Source: Halorarum halophilum
GTDB lineage: Archaea > Halobacteriota > Halobacteria > Halobacteriales > Haloferacaceae
Length of the DNA: 64,000 nucleotides
Direction: 5' to 3'
Assembly: GCF_013401515.1 (NCBI RefSeq)
Contig: NZ_CP058529.1
Coordinates: forward strand, 2,666,001-2,730,000
Shown one piece after another: positions 44,143 to 52,080 of this stretch (position 1 is its first letter; every line of letters begins with the position of its first letter). The position numbers and the translations under genes are program-made. The notes under the pieces are model-generated. The model was not told the origin of the DNA. It did no database searches and saw only the letters and a list, made by a program, of their open reading frames with translations.

Positions 44143-44637
44143 TCACAGGGTCGGCGTTCGGAACGTCGAGGCTGCGCTGCTTCCGGCCCCCGTGGACTCA
44201 CCGCCGTTCGAACGCCTCGCGGACGGCCGGGCTCGGGTCCAGCTCGGCGAGTTCCGACTCGACGTCGACGTCGGCAGTTCCTCCGCGCCGGCGGGCGTCT
44301 TCCGCAGGACTGCGACGTGGTAGAGGTACGACAGGCGGAGCAGCCACCGGGCGTGGTCGTAGTCGTCGGCCGACTCGACGTGGTAGGTGGTCCAGCCGGA
44401 CTCGACGAGGAGGTGGTGGGCGCCGGTGTGCCCTTCGTCGATCAGGACGTCGCGGAGCTTCCGGAGGTAGGAGACGTCCAGCATCCCCCAGGCGTGGACG
44501 TGCCCGATCTCGCGGGGGCCGACGCGGAACTCGGTCCCGCCGAACCGATGCTCTCCGGTCGTGACGTGGGGCCAGCCCCCGACCTCGTTGACGAGGCGCT
44601 CGACGGTGCTCGAGACCTGTTCGCGCTCGGTTTCCAT
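44143..44637 (-). CDS. Luciferase-family (DUF5519-like) protein, C-terminus frameshifted
   Basis: The first 115 residues are well conserved in style: METEREQVSSTVERLVNEVG, TTGEHRFGGTEFRVGPREIG, HVHAWGMLDVSYLRKLRD, ESGWTTYHVESADDYDHARW and LLRLSYLYHVAVLRKTPAG. After AEEL the frame turns into a Ser/Arg/Thr-rich shadow sequence ending at 44143. In the neighbouring frame the same DNA reads ADVDVESELAELDPSPAVRE followed by AFERR and a stop at 44198, a natural acidic end. So a one-base deletion near 44,272-44,290 is likely, and the intact gene would be 44198-44637. Family members (luciferase domain of unknown activity) are not light-producing in archaea. I annotate what the sequence encodes as given. 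Confidence 0.7.
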   Translation of the reverse strand: METEREQVSSTVERLVNEVGGWPHVTTGEHRFGGTEFRVGPREIGHVHAWGMLDVSYLRKLRDVLIDEGHTGAHHLLVESGWTTYHVESADDYDHARWLLRLSYLYHVAVLRKTPAGAEELPTSTSSRNSPSWTRARPSARRSNGGESTGAGSSAASTFRTPTL

Positions 44638-44697
44638 ACCCGAGGTACGGCGCGGAGGGGGAAAACTGGACCCGGGGGCGCCCGGGACGCGTCGAAC

Positions 44698-45393
44698 TCA
44701 CTCGAACGACGCCGACTCCACGGTGAGCGCGTAGTAGATACCGGGGGCCAGCACGACGCCGACGGCGGCGAGGACCGAGGGCAGTATCGCCTCGTCGCGT
44801 GCCAGGCCGAGCACCACTAGCGCGGTCCCGACGAGCACGCCCCCGCCGACGCCGGCCAGCCTCGCGTCGTGACCCGGTCGATACCCCCATTCCCGCGCGT
44901 ACAACCCGCCGGCGAGCGCGAGTAGCCCACCCGCGGCGGCGCCGAAGGCGGTCCCGGCGAGGGTACCTGCCACTACGAGCAGGAGGCCGAGCGCGAGCGC
45001 CGCGGCGAACGCCCGCCGAGGGGGAACCCGGGGCTCGGAGTCGCCGTAGGCGACCGCGTAGGCCGCGGGCGGCAGCGCGACCAGCGACCCGAGGAACAGG
45101 CCGCGGAGGAGGGCGGCCACGGGGTTCGTCGCCGAGGACGGCCCGGCCACGAGCGCGTCGAGCACGAGCAGTGCGCCGGCGAGTGCGCCGAGCAGACCGA
45201 CGGCGTGGGCCGGGAGCACCGTCGTCGGGTCGTCGTCGTGGACGACCGCGTAGCAGGCGAAGGGGTAGAGGAGCGCCGCACCGGTGAGCAGCGACGGGGT
45301 GAGATCGCCCGTGGCCCAGAGCGCGAACCCGCCGATGGAGAGCGCGAGCACCAGGCCGGCGAGCAGCGCGAGTTCGGGGGCGCGACGGTTCAC
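44698..45393 (-). CDS. Conserved polytopic membrane protein of unknown function
   Basis: A 231-residue protein with seven or eight hydrophobic helices (for example LALLAGLVLALSIGGFALWA, AHAVGLLGALAGALLVLDAL, GVLVGTALVVLGLARDEAIL). Charged residues are few and lie in short loops; no transporter signature, His pair or Cys motif is visible. Codon bias fits the chromosome. It is transcribed in the same direction as, and 60 bases upstream of, the luciferase-domain gene. I do not recognise the family; it may be a haloarchaeal-only membrane protein. Confidence 0.65.
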   Translation of the reverse strand: MNRRAPELALLAGLVLALSIGGFALWATGDLTPSLLTGAALLYPFACYAVVHDDDPTTVLPAHAVGLLGALAGALLVLDALVAGPSSATNPVAALLRGLFLGSLVALPPAAYAVAYGDSEPRVPPRRAFAAALALGLLLVVAGTLAGTAFGAAAGGLLALAGGLYAREWGYRPGHDARLAGVGGGVLVGTALVVLGLARDEAILPSVLAAVGVVLAPGIYYALTVESASFE

Positions 45394-45516
45394 GACCGCC
45401 GTACGCGGTGGGGAGAGAAGAATCCCCGGTGGTCGTCTCGTGGGGACGAGAGCCGTTCGGAGGCCACGAGTGGGCCAGACGGAAGCGTTTAGACGGCCCG
45501 CCGGCTACCCTGCAGT

Positions 45517-45981
45517 ATGCCGGACTGTCCACTGGCGGACGAATGCCCACGGTTCTCCGAACGCATCAACGGGATGGGCTGTCAGCACTACGGCGACCGC
45601 GGCGGCGCGGAGTGGTGCAACAGCTACGACATGCCGATCTCGGACCTCAAACAGCAGCCCGTCAAACCCGGCGAGGAGGTCGTCCTCGACGTGGAGGACA
45701 TCCACGAGAGCGGCGCCGGCGTCGGGCGCACGGAGGACGGCTTCATCGTCATGATCGACGGGGCGCTCCCGCCGTCACGGGTCCGCGTCCGCATCGACCG
45801 CGTGAAGCAGAACCACGCGACGGCCAAGGAGATCGTCGAGAAATTGCCGATGGAGGGCGAAGAGGGAGAGGAGGGTGACTCCGACCTCGACGAGGCCGAC
45901 CCCGCGAGCGACGGCGAGAAGACGAGCAGGGAGAAGGAGGCCCAGCGGCTCGGCTCGCGCGACAACTTCTGGGGCTCGTAG
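45517..45981 (+). CDS. TRAM-domain protein with N-terminal Cys cluster
   Basis: A 154-residue protein. The N-terminus MPDCPLADECPRFSERINGM and MGCQHYGDRGGAEWCNSYDM supplies four Cys (4, 10, 22, 34) that could bind Zn or an Fe-S cluster. Residues about 48-108 are a TRAM domain: VKPGEEVVLDVEDIHESGAG, VGRTEDGFIVMIDGALPPSR and VRVRIDRVKQNHATAKEI. The tail is acidic, then SREKEAQRLGSRDNFWGS. Small TRAM proteins bind RNA in archaea and act like cold-shock chaperones; the Cys part is an addition whose role is unknown. It is monocistronic. Confidence 0.9.
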   Translation: MPDCPLADECPRFSERINGMGCQHYGDRGGAEWCNSYDMPISDLKQQPVKPGEEVVLDVEDIHESGAGVGRTEDGFIVMIDGALPPSRVRVRIDRVKQNHATAKEIVEKLPMEGEEGEEGDSDLDEADPASDGEKTSREKEAQRLGSRDNFWGS

Positions 45982-46056
45982 GGCACGATCACCCCGGAAG
46001 CCGCGCACGGACAGTCCGAACTATTCCTTTTTGTGGCAGGCGGCCGGAGAACCGGT

Positions 46057-46545
46057 ATGGCAGATCCGGACGGGGACGCCGGCGCCGTCGAGGTCGACGT
46101 CGAGGAGTTGCTCGATGGCGTCGGATTCGACCCCGAAGCGAGCGTGCTCACCCGCCGTCAGGCCGAGGTGCTCGCCCTCCGCGAGCGCGGCACCCGCCAG
46201 GCCGACATCGCGGCGCTGCTCGGCACCTCCCGGGCGAACGTCTCCAGCGTCGAGGCGAGCGCCCGCGAGAACATCGCCAAGGCGCGCGAGACGGTCGCGT
46301 TCGCCGAGGCGCTCGCCGCCCCCGTCCAGGTCGAGGTGGAGGCCGGCGAGGACCTCTACGACGTCCCGCAGCGAGTCTACGACGCCTGCGACGCGGCGGG
46401 TGTGAAGGTGAACCACACCGCCCCCGACCTGATGAAACTCGTGAGCGACGAGGCCGGCGACGCCGTACAGGGCCGGAAGGTCGTCGCGCCCATCCTCGTC
46501 GGCGTCACCAGCGCCGGCGCCGTCCGCGTTCGACGATCGGAGTAG
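46057..46545 (+). CDS. Tfx-family DNA-binding protein
   Basis: A 162-residue protein. Residues about 28-80 hold the HTH: SVLTRRQAEVLALRERGTRQ, ADIAALLGTSRANVSSVEAS and ARENIAKARETVAFAEALAA, which is the Tfx signature (L-T-x-x-Q-x-x-V-L-x-L-R-x-x-G-x-x-Q). The C-terminal domain (VEVEAGEDLYDVPQRVYDAC to ARVRRSE-like end) is the Tfx ligand part. In methanogens Tfx activates molybdenum-dependent formylmethanofuran dehydrogenase; in haloarchaea the target is unknown. The start (MADPDGDAG) fits a T-rich CTATTCCTTTTTG box about 25-35 bases upstream. Confidence 0.9.
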   Translation: MADPDGDAGAVEVDVEELLDGVGFDPEASVLTRRQAEVLALRERGTRQADIAALLGTSRANVSSVEASARENIAKARETVAFAEALAAPVQVEVEAGEDLYDVPQRVYDACDAAGVKVNHTAPDLMKLVSDEAGDAVQGRKVVAPILVGVTSAGAVRVRRSE

Positions 46546-46570
46546 CCCCTCTTGGCCTGTCGGGCCCTCC

Positions 46571-47023
46571 TCAGTCGCTCGCCGGCATCTCCTCCGAGAA
46601 GAGGTCCTCCGGGACCGCGCCGATCGTCATCAGCATGTTCAGCATGTTGACCTCCTGCCACGACTCGGCGAGTTTACCGTCCTCGATTCGGCTGATGTCG
46701 ATCCCCGTGATCGTGACCTCCTCGTTCGTCGGCTCGACCCCCGCTATCTCCCCGGTGTGGGTTCCCTGCTGCGTCCACCGTGACACGACCATGTCGTCCG
46801 TCGAGATCATCTGGTCGATCGAGATCGACCCGTCGACGATGCCTGCCCCCATCTCGGCCATCTCGCGGTAGCCGTCGGGGCCGCGGATCTCCTCGGGCAT
46901 GGACGAGTCGTGGAGGACGTAGTCCTCGTCGACGAGTTCGTCGATGACGTCGAAGTTCTCGTTCCCCCAGACCTCCTCGGTGAGCCGCCGTACCACTTCC
47001 TCGTTTTCTTCGGATGTCGTCAT
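46571..47023 (-). CDS. SnoaL-like ester cyclase family protein
   Basis: A 150-residue NTF2-fold protein from the ATG of MTTSEENEEVVRRLTEEVWG. The pattern N-x-x-V-V-R-R-L-x-E-E-V-W-x-x-x-x-x-x-V-I-D-E-L-V-x-x-D-Y-V-L-H-D near the start, GPDGYREMAEMGAGIVDGSI (near 60) and GKLAESWQEVNMLNMLMTIG near the end are typical of the ester-cyclase branch of SnoaL. In bacteria these cyclise polyketides; archaeal copies have no known substrate. Codon bias is mixed with some AT-rich third positions, so it may be a later acquisition. Confidence 0.88.
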   Translation of the reverse strand: MTTSEENEEVVRRLTEEVWGNENFDVIDELVDEDYVLHDSSMPEEIRGPDGYREMAEMGAGIVDGSISIDQMISTDDMVVSRWTQQGTHTGEIAGVEPTNEEVTITGIDISRIEDGKLAESWQEVNMLNMLMTIGAVPEDLFSEEMPASD

Positions 47024-47199
47024 GATGTTCGTCCCGTCACCGCCGACGGGTGGTGGCGGCAAACGCTTCCGGAAACCTTCGTTATGAATCGGGCCGACCC
47101 CCGAAATCCGGTCCTATCCCGTCACGTTCGACCCGCGTCGCTCCGTTCTCTCGTGGGCTTGATGCGGTCGCGTCGTCCGGTAATCGGTGATTCGCGTCC

Positions 47200-48282
47200 T
47201 CAGAACGATCCGTCACCTTTCAGCCGCGCGACGACCTCGCGCACCCGCTGTGCCTCCGCCTTCGGCACCACCAGCACGCGGTCGTCGTAGGCGACCACGC
47301 AGAGGTCGTCGACGCCGACGACCGAGACGTGCTTGTCGTCGCTGACGACGACGTTCCCCGAGGCGTCGAGTGCGAGCGCGTCAGAGTCGAGGGTGTTGCC
47401 GTGCGCGTCGCCCCCGAGCACGCGTTCGAGCGCGTCCCACGACCCGAGGTCGTCCCAGACGAAGTCGACGGGCACGACCGCCGCCTCGTCGGCCCGTTCC
47501 ATCACCGCGTAGTCGATGCTTATCGGCTCCACGGCGTCGAACCCCCGCTTCGGTTCCCCCGCCTCGAGCGCGTCGGCGAGCGGCGCGAGCGGGGTGTCGT
47601 GGGCGGCCGCGAACAGCGCCGCCGGCGTCCACGCGAAGATACCGGCGTTCCAGCGGTATCCCGCCGCCAGGTACTCCCGGGCGGTCTCGGCGTCAGGCTT
47701 CTCGTGGAAGGCGGCGAGGTCGGCATAGCCCCCGTGTTGCGCGCCGGGTTCGATGTACCCGTACCCGGTGTCGGGTCGCGTCGGTTCGACCCCGAAGGCG
47801 ACCAGCGCGCCGGTGTCGGCGGCGACGCGGGCGCCGCGGCTCATCGCCGCCGCGAACGCCTCGGCGTCGGGCACGTGGTGGTCCGACGGCAGGCACACGA
47901 CGACCGGGTCCGCGGCGGTATCGGCGTCGCCCGTGACCCGCCTCCGGGCCTCCCACGTCGCGTACAGGAGCGCCGGCCCGGTGTCCTTGCCGGCCGGTTC
48001 GACGACGACCTCGGTGTCGGGGGCGTGCTCGGGGACCTCGTCGGCGAACGCCGGGCGCGTCGAGACGAGCACCTCGTCGGCGAAGTCGAGCCTCGCGACG
48101 GTTCGGGAGAGGAGGCTCTCGTCGGAGTCCGTGCCCAGGGGGAGGAACTGCTTTGGCCGGTCGCCCCGAGAGGCGGGGTAGAGCCGCGACCCGACGCCGC
48201 CGGCGAGGACGACGGCGACGACTGGCCGGTCGAGCGTCGACTCGCTAACTGGTCGACGCTCATCCGCGGGTGAGCCGCTCAC
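47200..48282 (-). CDS. Mannose-1-phosphate guanylyltransferase
   Basis: A 360-residue nucleotidyltransferase from a GTG whose GTGA overlaps the stop of the upstream gene. The signature AVVLAGGVGSRLYPASRGDR then PKQFLPLG is the GDP-mannose/NDP-hexose synthase motif (G-G-x-G-x-R-L-x-P-x-S-R-x-x-x-P-K-Q-F). VEPAGKDTGPALLYATW, CLPSDHHVPD, GYGYIEPG, FHEKPDAETAREYLAAGYRW-type and DYAVMERAD follow in family order. No isomerase domain is fused. It makes GDP-mannose for N-glycans and glycolipids of the cell surface. The start matters because the next in-frame candidates are a GTT codon and later ones would cut into the fold. Confidence 0.92.
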   Translation of the reverse strand: MSGSPADERRPVSESTLDRPVVAVVLAGGVGSRLYPASRGDRPKQFLPLGTDSDESLLSRTVARLDFADEVLVSTRPAFADEVPEHAPDTEVVVEPAGKDTGPALLYATWEARRRVTGDADTAADPVVVCLPSDHHVPDAEAFAAAMSRGARVAADTGALVAFGVEPTRPDTGYGYIEPGAQHGGYADLAAFHEKPDAETAREYLAAGYRWNAGIFAWTPAALFAAAHDTPLAPLADALEAGEPKRGFDAVEPISIDYAVMERADEAAVVPVDFVWDDLGSWDALERVLGGDAHGNTLDSDALALDASGNVVVSDDKHVSVVGVDDLCVVAYDDRVLVVPKAEAQRVREVVARLKGDGSF

Positions 48283-48599
48283 CACGTCTGGACCCGACCC
48301 TCGCGGACGTCCTCGGCGCAGCCCTCGCAGTCCACGTGGTCGGCCGTGAAGCACTCCGGCCGGCCGCCGCGGTCGACGACGACGGCCCGCTTCTCCGCGT
48401 ACCGTCGGCAGACGATCCTGGCGCTCCCGTCGCCGTCGTCCGGGAGGTCGAACGTCGCCGGGTCGGTCGGTTCGTCCCGCCCGGGGTCGGCTCCCTCCAT
48501 CCGTCCCTCGCGGTACGCGTCCCTGCTCCGGGTGTACTCCCGGCCGGCCTTTCGCGCCTGCTGGCGCAGGACGCGACGGAAGCGGTCGGTCAGCGTCAT
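48279..48599 (-). CDS. Conserved haloarchaeal small protein (resembles DUF7091)
   Basis: A 106-residue protein from the ATG of MTLTDRFRRVLRQQARKAGR. It has a basic N-terminal helix (AGREYTRSRDAYREGRMEG), then ARIVCRRYAEKRAVVVDRGG and PECFTADHVDCEGCAEDVRE ending REGRVQTW. Four Cys (C in VCRRY, ECF, DCEGC) could bind a metal. The stop overlaps the GTG start of the mannose-1-phosphate guanylyltransferase gene by four bases, so they are cotranscribed. I recall this family as haloarchaeal with DUF number 7091; this is memory only. Function unknown. Confidence 0.75.
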   Translation of the reverse strand: MTLTDRFRRVLRQQARKAGREYTRSRDAYREGRMEGADPGRDEPTDPATFDLPDDGDGSARIVCRRYAEKRAVVVDRGGRPECFTADHVDCEGCAEDVREGRVQTW

Positions 48600-48798
48600 G
48601 CACGACCCTGCGACCGGCAGCGACATAGGTCCGTTGCCACGGGGACCGCGAGACGGAGCGAACCCGGTTCGGAATCCGCGCTTCTCGGGCTCCCTCCGGG
48701 CAGTTTTCACTTCCACCCCGGCACCGGAGACTTAAATACGATGAGGCACCAACCGACGTATGCCTCCCACCGGAAAACTGAGCGGAGGCAGGAGAACC

Positions 48799-49728
48799 AT
48801 GGCAGATTTGCGAACCCACGCGGAAGAGATACACGAGCAGTTTTCAGACCATCTAGACCTCACGGTCGACGACGTCGAGGAGAAGCTCGACGCGCTCGTC
48901 ACCGAGTACAGCGTCCCGGTCGACGAGGCGCGGCGGAGCGTCGTCAACTCCTACCTCGACGAGGCGGGGATGGACCGTGACGAACTCGCGCCCGGCGGCG
49001 CCGAGCAGGCGCTCGTCGGTGACATCGAGCAGGACGAGCAGTGGGTCGACCTGCGGGTGAAGGTGGCCGACCTCTGGGACCCCGGACACGAGTCCATCGC
49101 GCAGGTTGGCCTGCTCGGCGACGAGTCGGGTACCATCAAGTTCGTCGCCTTCGACACCAGCGACCTCCCGGAACTGGAGGAGGGCGCGAGCTACGCGCTG
49201 GGCAATGTCGTCACCGACGAGTACCAGGGCAGCTACTCGGTGAAGCTCAACCGGACGACCACCATCGAGGAACTCGACGAGGACGTGGAGGTCGGCGACG
49301 ACTCCTCGGAGGTCGAGGGCGCGCTGGTGGACATCCAGTCCGGTTCCGGGCTCATCAAGCGCTGCCCCGAGGAGGGCTGCACCCGAGTGCTGCAGAACGG
49401 TCGCTGTAACGAGCACGGCCAGGTCGACGGCGAGTTCGACCTGCGGATCAAGGCCGTCCTCGACGACGGCGAGACCGTCCAGGAGGTCATCTTCAACGAG
49501 GAGGCGACCACCGAACTGACGGGCATCTCCCTCGAGGACGCCAAGAGCATGGCACAGGACGCGCTCGACACCACGGTGGTCGGCGAGGAGATGGCCGACG
49601 GGATCGTCGGGCACTACTACCGCGTCCGCGGGCCGACGTTCGGCCGGTACGTGCTCGTCGACGAGTTCGAGGAGCTGTCCGGGCCGGCGGATGCCGAGGA
49701 CGTGCTGATCAAAGCGAGGTCGATGTAA
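48799..49728 (+). CDS. rpa3: Single-stranded DNA-binding replication protein A (RPA3-type)
   Basis: A 309-residue RPA. OB folds are spread over about residues 60-170 (WVDLRVKVADLWDPGHESIA, VKLNRTTTIEELDE) and 185-290 (LRIKAVLDDGETVQEVIFNE), with a zinc finger CPEEGCTRVLQNGRCNEHGQ (near 190, C-x4-C-x8-C-x2-H). The length and the partner gene that begins right after its stop match the H. volcanii rpa3-rpap3 operon, rather than the longer Rpa1. It coats ssDNA in replication and repair. The start MADLRTHAEE has two Shine-Dalgarno-like GGAG runs at 48784-48794; an ATG at 48760, with TTAAATA 25-30 bases upstream, is an alternative N-terminus. Confidence 0.9.
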   Translation: MADLRTHAEEIHEQFSDHLDLTVDDVEEKLDALVTEYSVPVDEARRSVVNSYLDEAGMDRDELAPGGAEQALVGDIEQDEQWVDLRVKVADLWDPGHESIAQVGLLGDESGTIKFVAFDTSDLPELEEGASYALGNVVTDEYQGSYSVKLNRTTTIEELDEDVEVGDDSSEVEGALVDIQSGSGLIKRCPEEGCTRVLQNGRCNEHGQVDGEFDLRIKAVLDDGETVQEVIFNEEATTELTGISLEDAKSMAQDALDTTVVGEEMADGIVGHYYRVRGPTFGRYVLVDEFEELSGPADAEDVLIKARSM

Positions 49729-50331
49729 ATGAGTGGAAACGTCCCGACCCGAGAGGTCGCCCGGCGGGTGTTCGCCCGCGAGTACAACGACGCCAGCTAC
49801 ACGTTCAAGGAGTCCGAGGACGAGCGGGCGCCGCTCTACCTGCTGCTCCCCACCGGGGAGCGCGCGAACCGCGTGTTCCTCGTCGGCACCCTCACCGAGA
49901 AGGAGGACGTCGGCGAGGACAGCGAGTACTGGCGCGGCCGCATCGTCGACCCGACGGGCACGTTCTTCGCGTACGCCGGACAGTACCAGCCCGAGGCCGC
50001 GAGCGCGCTCCGCGAACTGGAGCCGCCCGCCTACGTCGCGGTGGTCGGCAAGCCGCGGACCTACGAGACCGACGACGGAACCGTCAACGTCTCGGTCCGC
50101 CCCGAGTCCATCACCTCGGTCGACGCCGCCACGCGCGACCGCTGGGTCGTCGAGACGGCCCGGCGGACCCTCGAACGCGTCGACCGGTTCGACGACGAGG
50201 GCAACGAGTACGCGCTGATGGCCCGCGAGGAGTACGACCTCCCGGTGGAGGAGTACACCGACGCGGCCGTCGCCGCGCTCGAATCGCTCGACGACGGCGA
50301 CGAACTCGAGGAGAACGAGGCGCCCGCGTAG
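49729..50331 (+). CDS. rpap3: RPA-associated protein (COG3390 type)
   Basis: A 200-residue protein, MSGNVPTREVARRVFAREYN, with a single OB-like core (YWRGRIVDPTGTFFAYAGQY, AYVAVVGKPRTYETDDGTVN, VSVRPESITSVDAATRDRWV) and a helical acidic end. Its ATG follows the stop of the RPA gene with no spacer, so it is the second gene of that operon. In H. volcanii the matching COG3390 protein acts with RPA3 in DNA repair. It is specific to archaea. The neighbour on the 3' side is a 374-base gene-free region with a dispersed repeat. Confidence 0.9.
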   Translation: MSGNVPTREVARRVFAREYNDASYTFKESEDERAPLYLLLPTGERANRVFLVGTLTEKEDVGEDSEYWRGRIVDPTGTFFAYAGQYQPEAASALRELEPPAYVAVVGKPRTYETDDGTVNVSVRPESITSVDAATRDRWVVETARRTLERVDRFDDEGNEYALMAREEYDLPVEEYTDAAVAALESLDDGDELEENEAPA

Positions 50332-50705
50332 GCCCGTCCGGGTCGCGCGACCCTCGATTCGCATTCCCCCACGCGGCTTTTTCGAGAACCGATCGGCGAG
50401 TGGCGACGCTCGTCTGCCGGCTGCGGTTGGCGCGTGGCGGCGCGGCTCCGTCCGCGCCGGACGCGCGCGAGGGATGAGCACCGAAGCGACCGACAGGAGC
50501 GAGGGGCGCAATCGGTTGGGGAGGGTGTGGCTCTCATCACGCTCAGGGGTAGTGGTCCGCTTCTCCGGCCAGCCGACTCCAATGAGCATCACAACTGACC
50601 AACCGAACCAAACGGCTTCACCGTCGACGAACCTCCAAGATCACCGGAAATAGCATACAACCGTCTGACGAACCGTTAAGTGAACGAACACCCCAAACAC
50701 GACCA
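50332..50705. other. Gene-free stretch of 374 bases with repeat copy B
   Basis: No gene is supported. 50429-50526 is copy B of the 98-base dispersed repeat. The right part, from about 50580, is AT-rich (ACTGACCAACCGAACC type sequence) and holds CCGTTAAGTG near 50672-50681, a likely TATA element 25-32 bases before the RHH gene. Confidence 0.5.
50429..50526 (+). repeat. Dispersed 98-base repeat, copy B
   Basis: Matches 23893-23990: first 45 bases at 43 positions, then a less conserved middle, then ATCGGTTGGGGAGGGT at the same spacing. Contains the hairpin GGCGCGG-ctccgt-CCGCGCC. Orientation is the same as copy A. Confidence 0.65.
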
Positions 50706-51143
50706 ATGAGTAACAAGAACAAGACGGTCTCCTTCCGCGTCAACGAGGACGCCTTCGACGCGCTCCGGGAGATCGCGGACGAGCGGGACCTCTCGCTGTC
50801 GGCGGTGTTCCGCGACTACGTCGAGGCGCTCGTCGCCCACGACGGCCAGATCGAGGTCGTCCCGGAGCACGAGTACGAGGCGAACGGCGACGACGACGCG
50901 CCGTTCCCGCCGACCGTGTCGGTCCCGCGGAGCTTCGTCCGCGAGCACGAGCGACTGGAACTCGAGGCCGAGCACCTGCGCGAACAGCTCGACGAGTACA
51001 AGCAGTACGCGACGTACCTCCACGACCGCCTCGAGTCCGACGACGACGACGGCGAGGACGTGGTGAACCTCGAGGACCTCGACGAGGAGCGCGGCGCGCC
51101 GGACCTCGACCTCGAGTCCGACGAGCCGTACAAACTCGGCTGA
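50706..51143 (+). CDS. Ribbon-helix-helix-like protein with coiled coil
   Basis: A 145-residue protein. Residues 5-45 look like an RHH/CopG domain: KTVSFRVNEDAFDALREIAD then RDLSLSAVFRDYVEALVAHD. A predicted long helix follows from about residue 80 (FVREHERLELEAEHLREQLD, EYKQYATYLHDRLES), then an acidic tail (DDDDGEDVVNLEDLDEERG) ending DEPYKLG. A DNA-binding or dimeric scaffold role is likely; I recall similar haloarchaeal proteins without known function. The convergent neighbour ends 12 bases away. Confidence 0.8.
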   Translation: MSNKNKTVSFRVNEDAFDALREIADERDLSLSAVFRDYVEALVAHDGQIEVVPEHEYEANGDDDAPFPPTVSVPRSFVREHERLELEAEHLREQLDEYKQYATYLHDRLESDDDDGEDVVNLEDLDEERGAPDLDLESDEPYKLG

Positions 51144-51155
51144 GCCGCCGGCCGC

Positions 51156-51611
51156 TCACCGCGCCAGCGTTCGCTTCGCGTCCCGCGCCTCGCCCTCCAT
51201 CTCCCGGTCGCCCTCGACCTCGGCGAGCGACTCCACCGCCTCCAGCGTCCGCACCGCCGAGTCGAGGAAGGAGAGCACGTCGCCCGGGTAGGCGTACAGC
51301 ATGTAGTCGTCGCCCATGATGTCGACGATGGCGTCCGGCCCCATCCCCTGCGCCCGGAGCTCCAGCAGGTACTGGATGAACTTCCGCTCCGGGTGCCCGC
51401 AGTACGGCGCGTTGTCGCAGTCGCAGTCCATGAAGTCCTCGACGAACTCCAGCAGGCGGTCGCGGGTCGCCTCGTCCACCTCGGCGAGACCGTCGCCGGT
51501 GAACACGATGTCCAGCGTGGCGCCCTTGAACGCCCCCTTCGGGATGCTCGTCCCGATCTGGGAGGCGATCTGCCGGTGGTTCTTGAGGTAGATCTTGTCC
51601 GTGATGGCCAC
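51156..51611 (-). CDS. Conserved archaeal Cys-cluster protein, possible detached helicase module
   Basis: A 151-residue protein from a GTG (MAITDKIYLKNHRQIASQIG). Residues about 68-85 carry DCDCDNAPYCGHPERKFIQY, three Cys and a His that may hold a metal. The C-terminal part DAIVDIMGDDYMLYAYPGDV then SFLDSAVRTLEAVESL has a Y-P-G-D-V-x-x-x-L-D motif. From memory, the C-terminus of fused archaeal SF2 helicases (COG1202) ends with a similar Cys cluster and Y-P-G-D segment. In this genome the helicase (59176-61212) ends before such a module. The family is certainly haloarchaeal; the helicase link is an inference to be tested. Confidence 0.75.
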   Translation of the reverse strand: MAITDKIYLKNHRQIASQIGTSIPKGAFKGATLDIVFTGDGLAEVDEATRDRLLEFVEDFMDCDCDNAPYCGHPERKFIQYLLELRAQGMGPDAIVDIMGDDYMLYAYPGDVLSFLDSAVRTLEAVESLAEVEGDREMEGEARDAKRTLAR

Positions 51612-51769
51612 TGTTACCCGGAGAAAGGCGCGAGCGGGCCAAAAGCCCGACGGTCCGTCACCTCCGTTCCCATCAGAACCCGCACCTCGACCGGCGTGTG
51701 GGTGTTCATCGCACCACCCGCCGGCGTTCGTAACGTATTTGAATCGGAGCGCAGTACGTTCGTGTGCGT

Positions 51770-51843
51770 GTCCGGGTTGGGGTAGTGGACCATCCTTCAG
51801 CCTTGTGGAGGCTGAGACGCGGGTTCGATTCTCGCACCTGGAC
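51770..51843 (+). tRNA. tRNA-His (GUG)
   Basis: Acceptor arm TCCGGGT (51771-51777) pairs with ACCTGGA (51836-51842); G at 51770 is the G-1 that is characteristic of tRNA-His and faces C73 at 51843. The anticodon arm CAGCC-TTGTGGA-GGCTG gives anticodon GTG at 51805-51807. The T arm is GCGGG-TTCGATT-CTCGC. No intron and no encoded CCA. A GTATTTGAA element (51736-51744) lies about 28 bases upstream. Confidence 0.95.
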
Positions 51844-52080
51844 CTCGTTTTTCCGCTTCGTTTCCCGCGGTTGCAACCGTCCCAGTCCAGCGTTTCGGTG
51901 ACGGAAACCGTTTGACGACGTCGCGCCGTCGTCCGCAACAGGGAGATTGTTCAACGCGGTGGATGCGGCTGCCTGTCCGTCGCCCGACGCGTGCCGGCGG
52001 ATCGAGCGTTTCTATGGAAGAGTACCGCCTGCAGACATTATCAGGACGATAGTAATCTCTCGTCGCTGGAATCCACCTAC

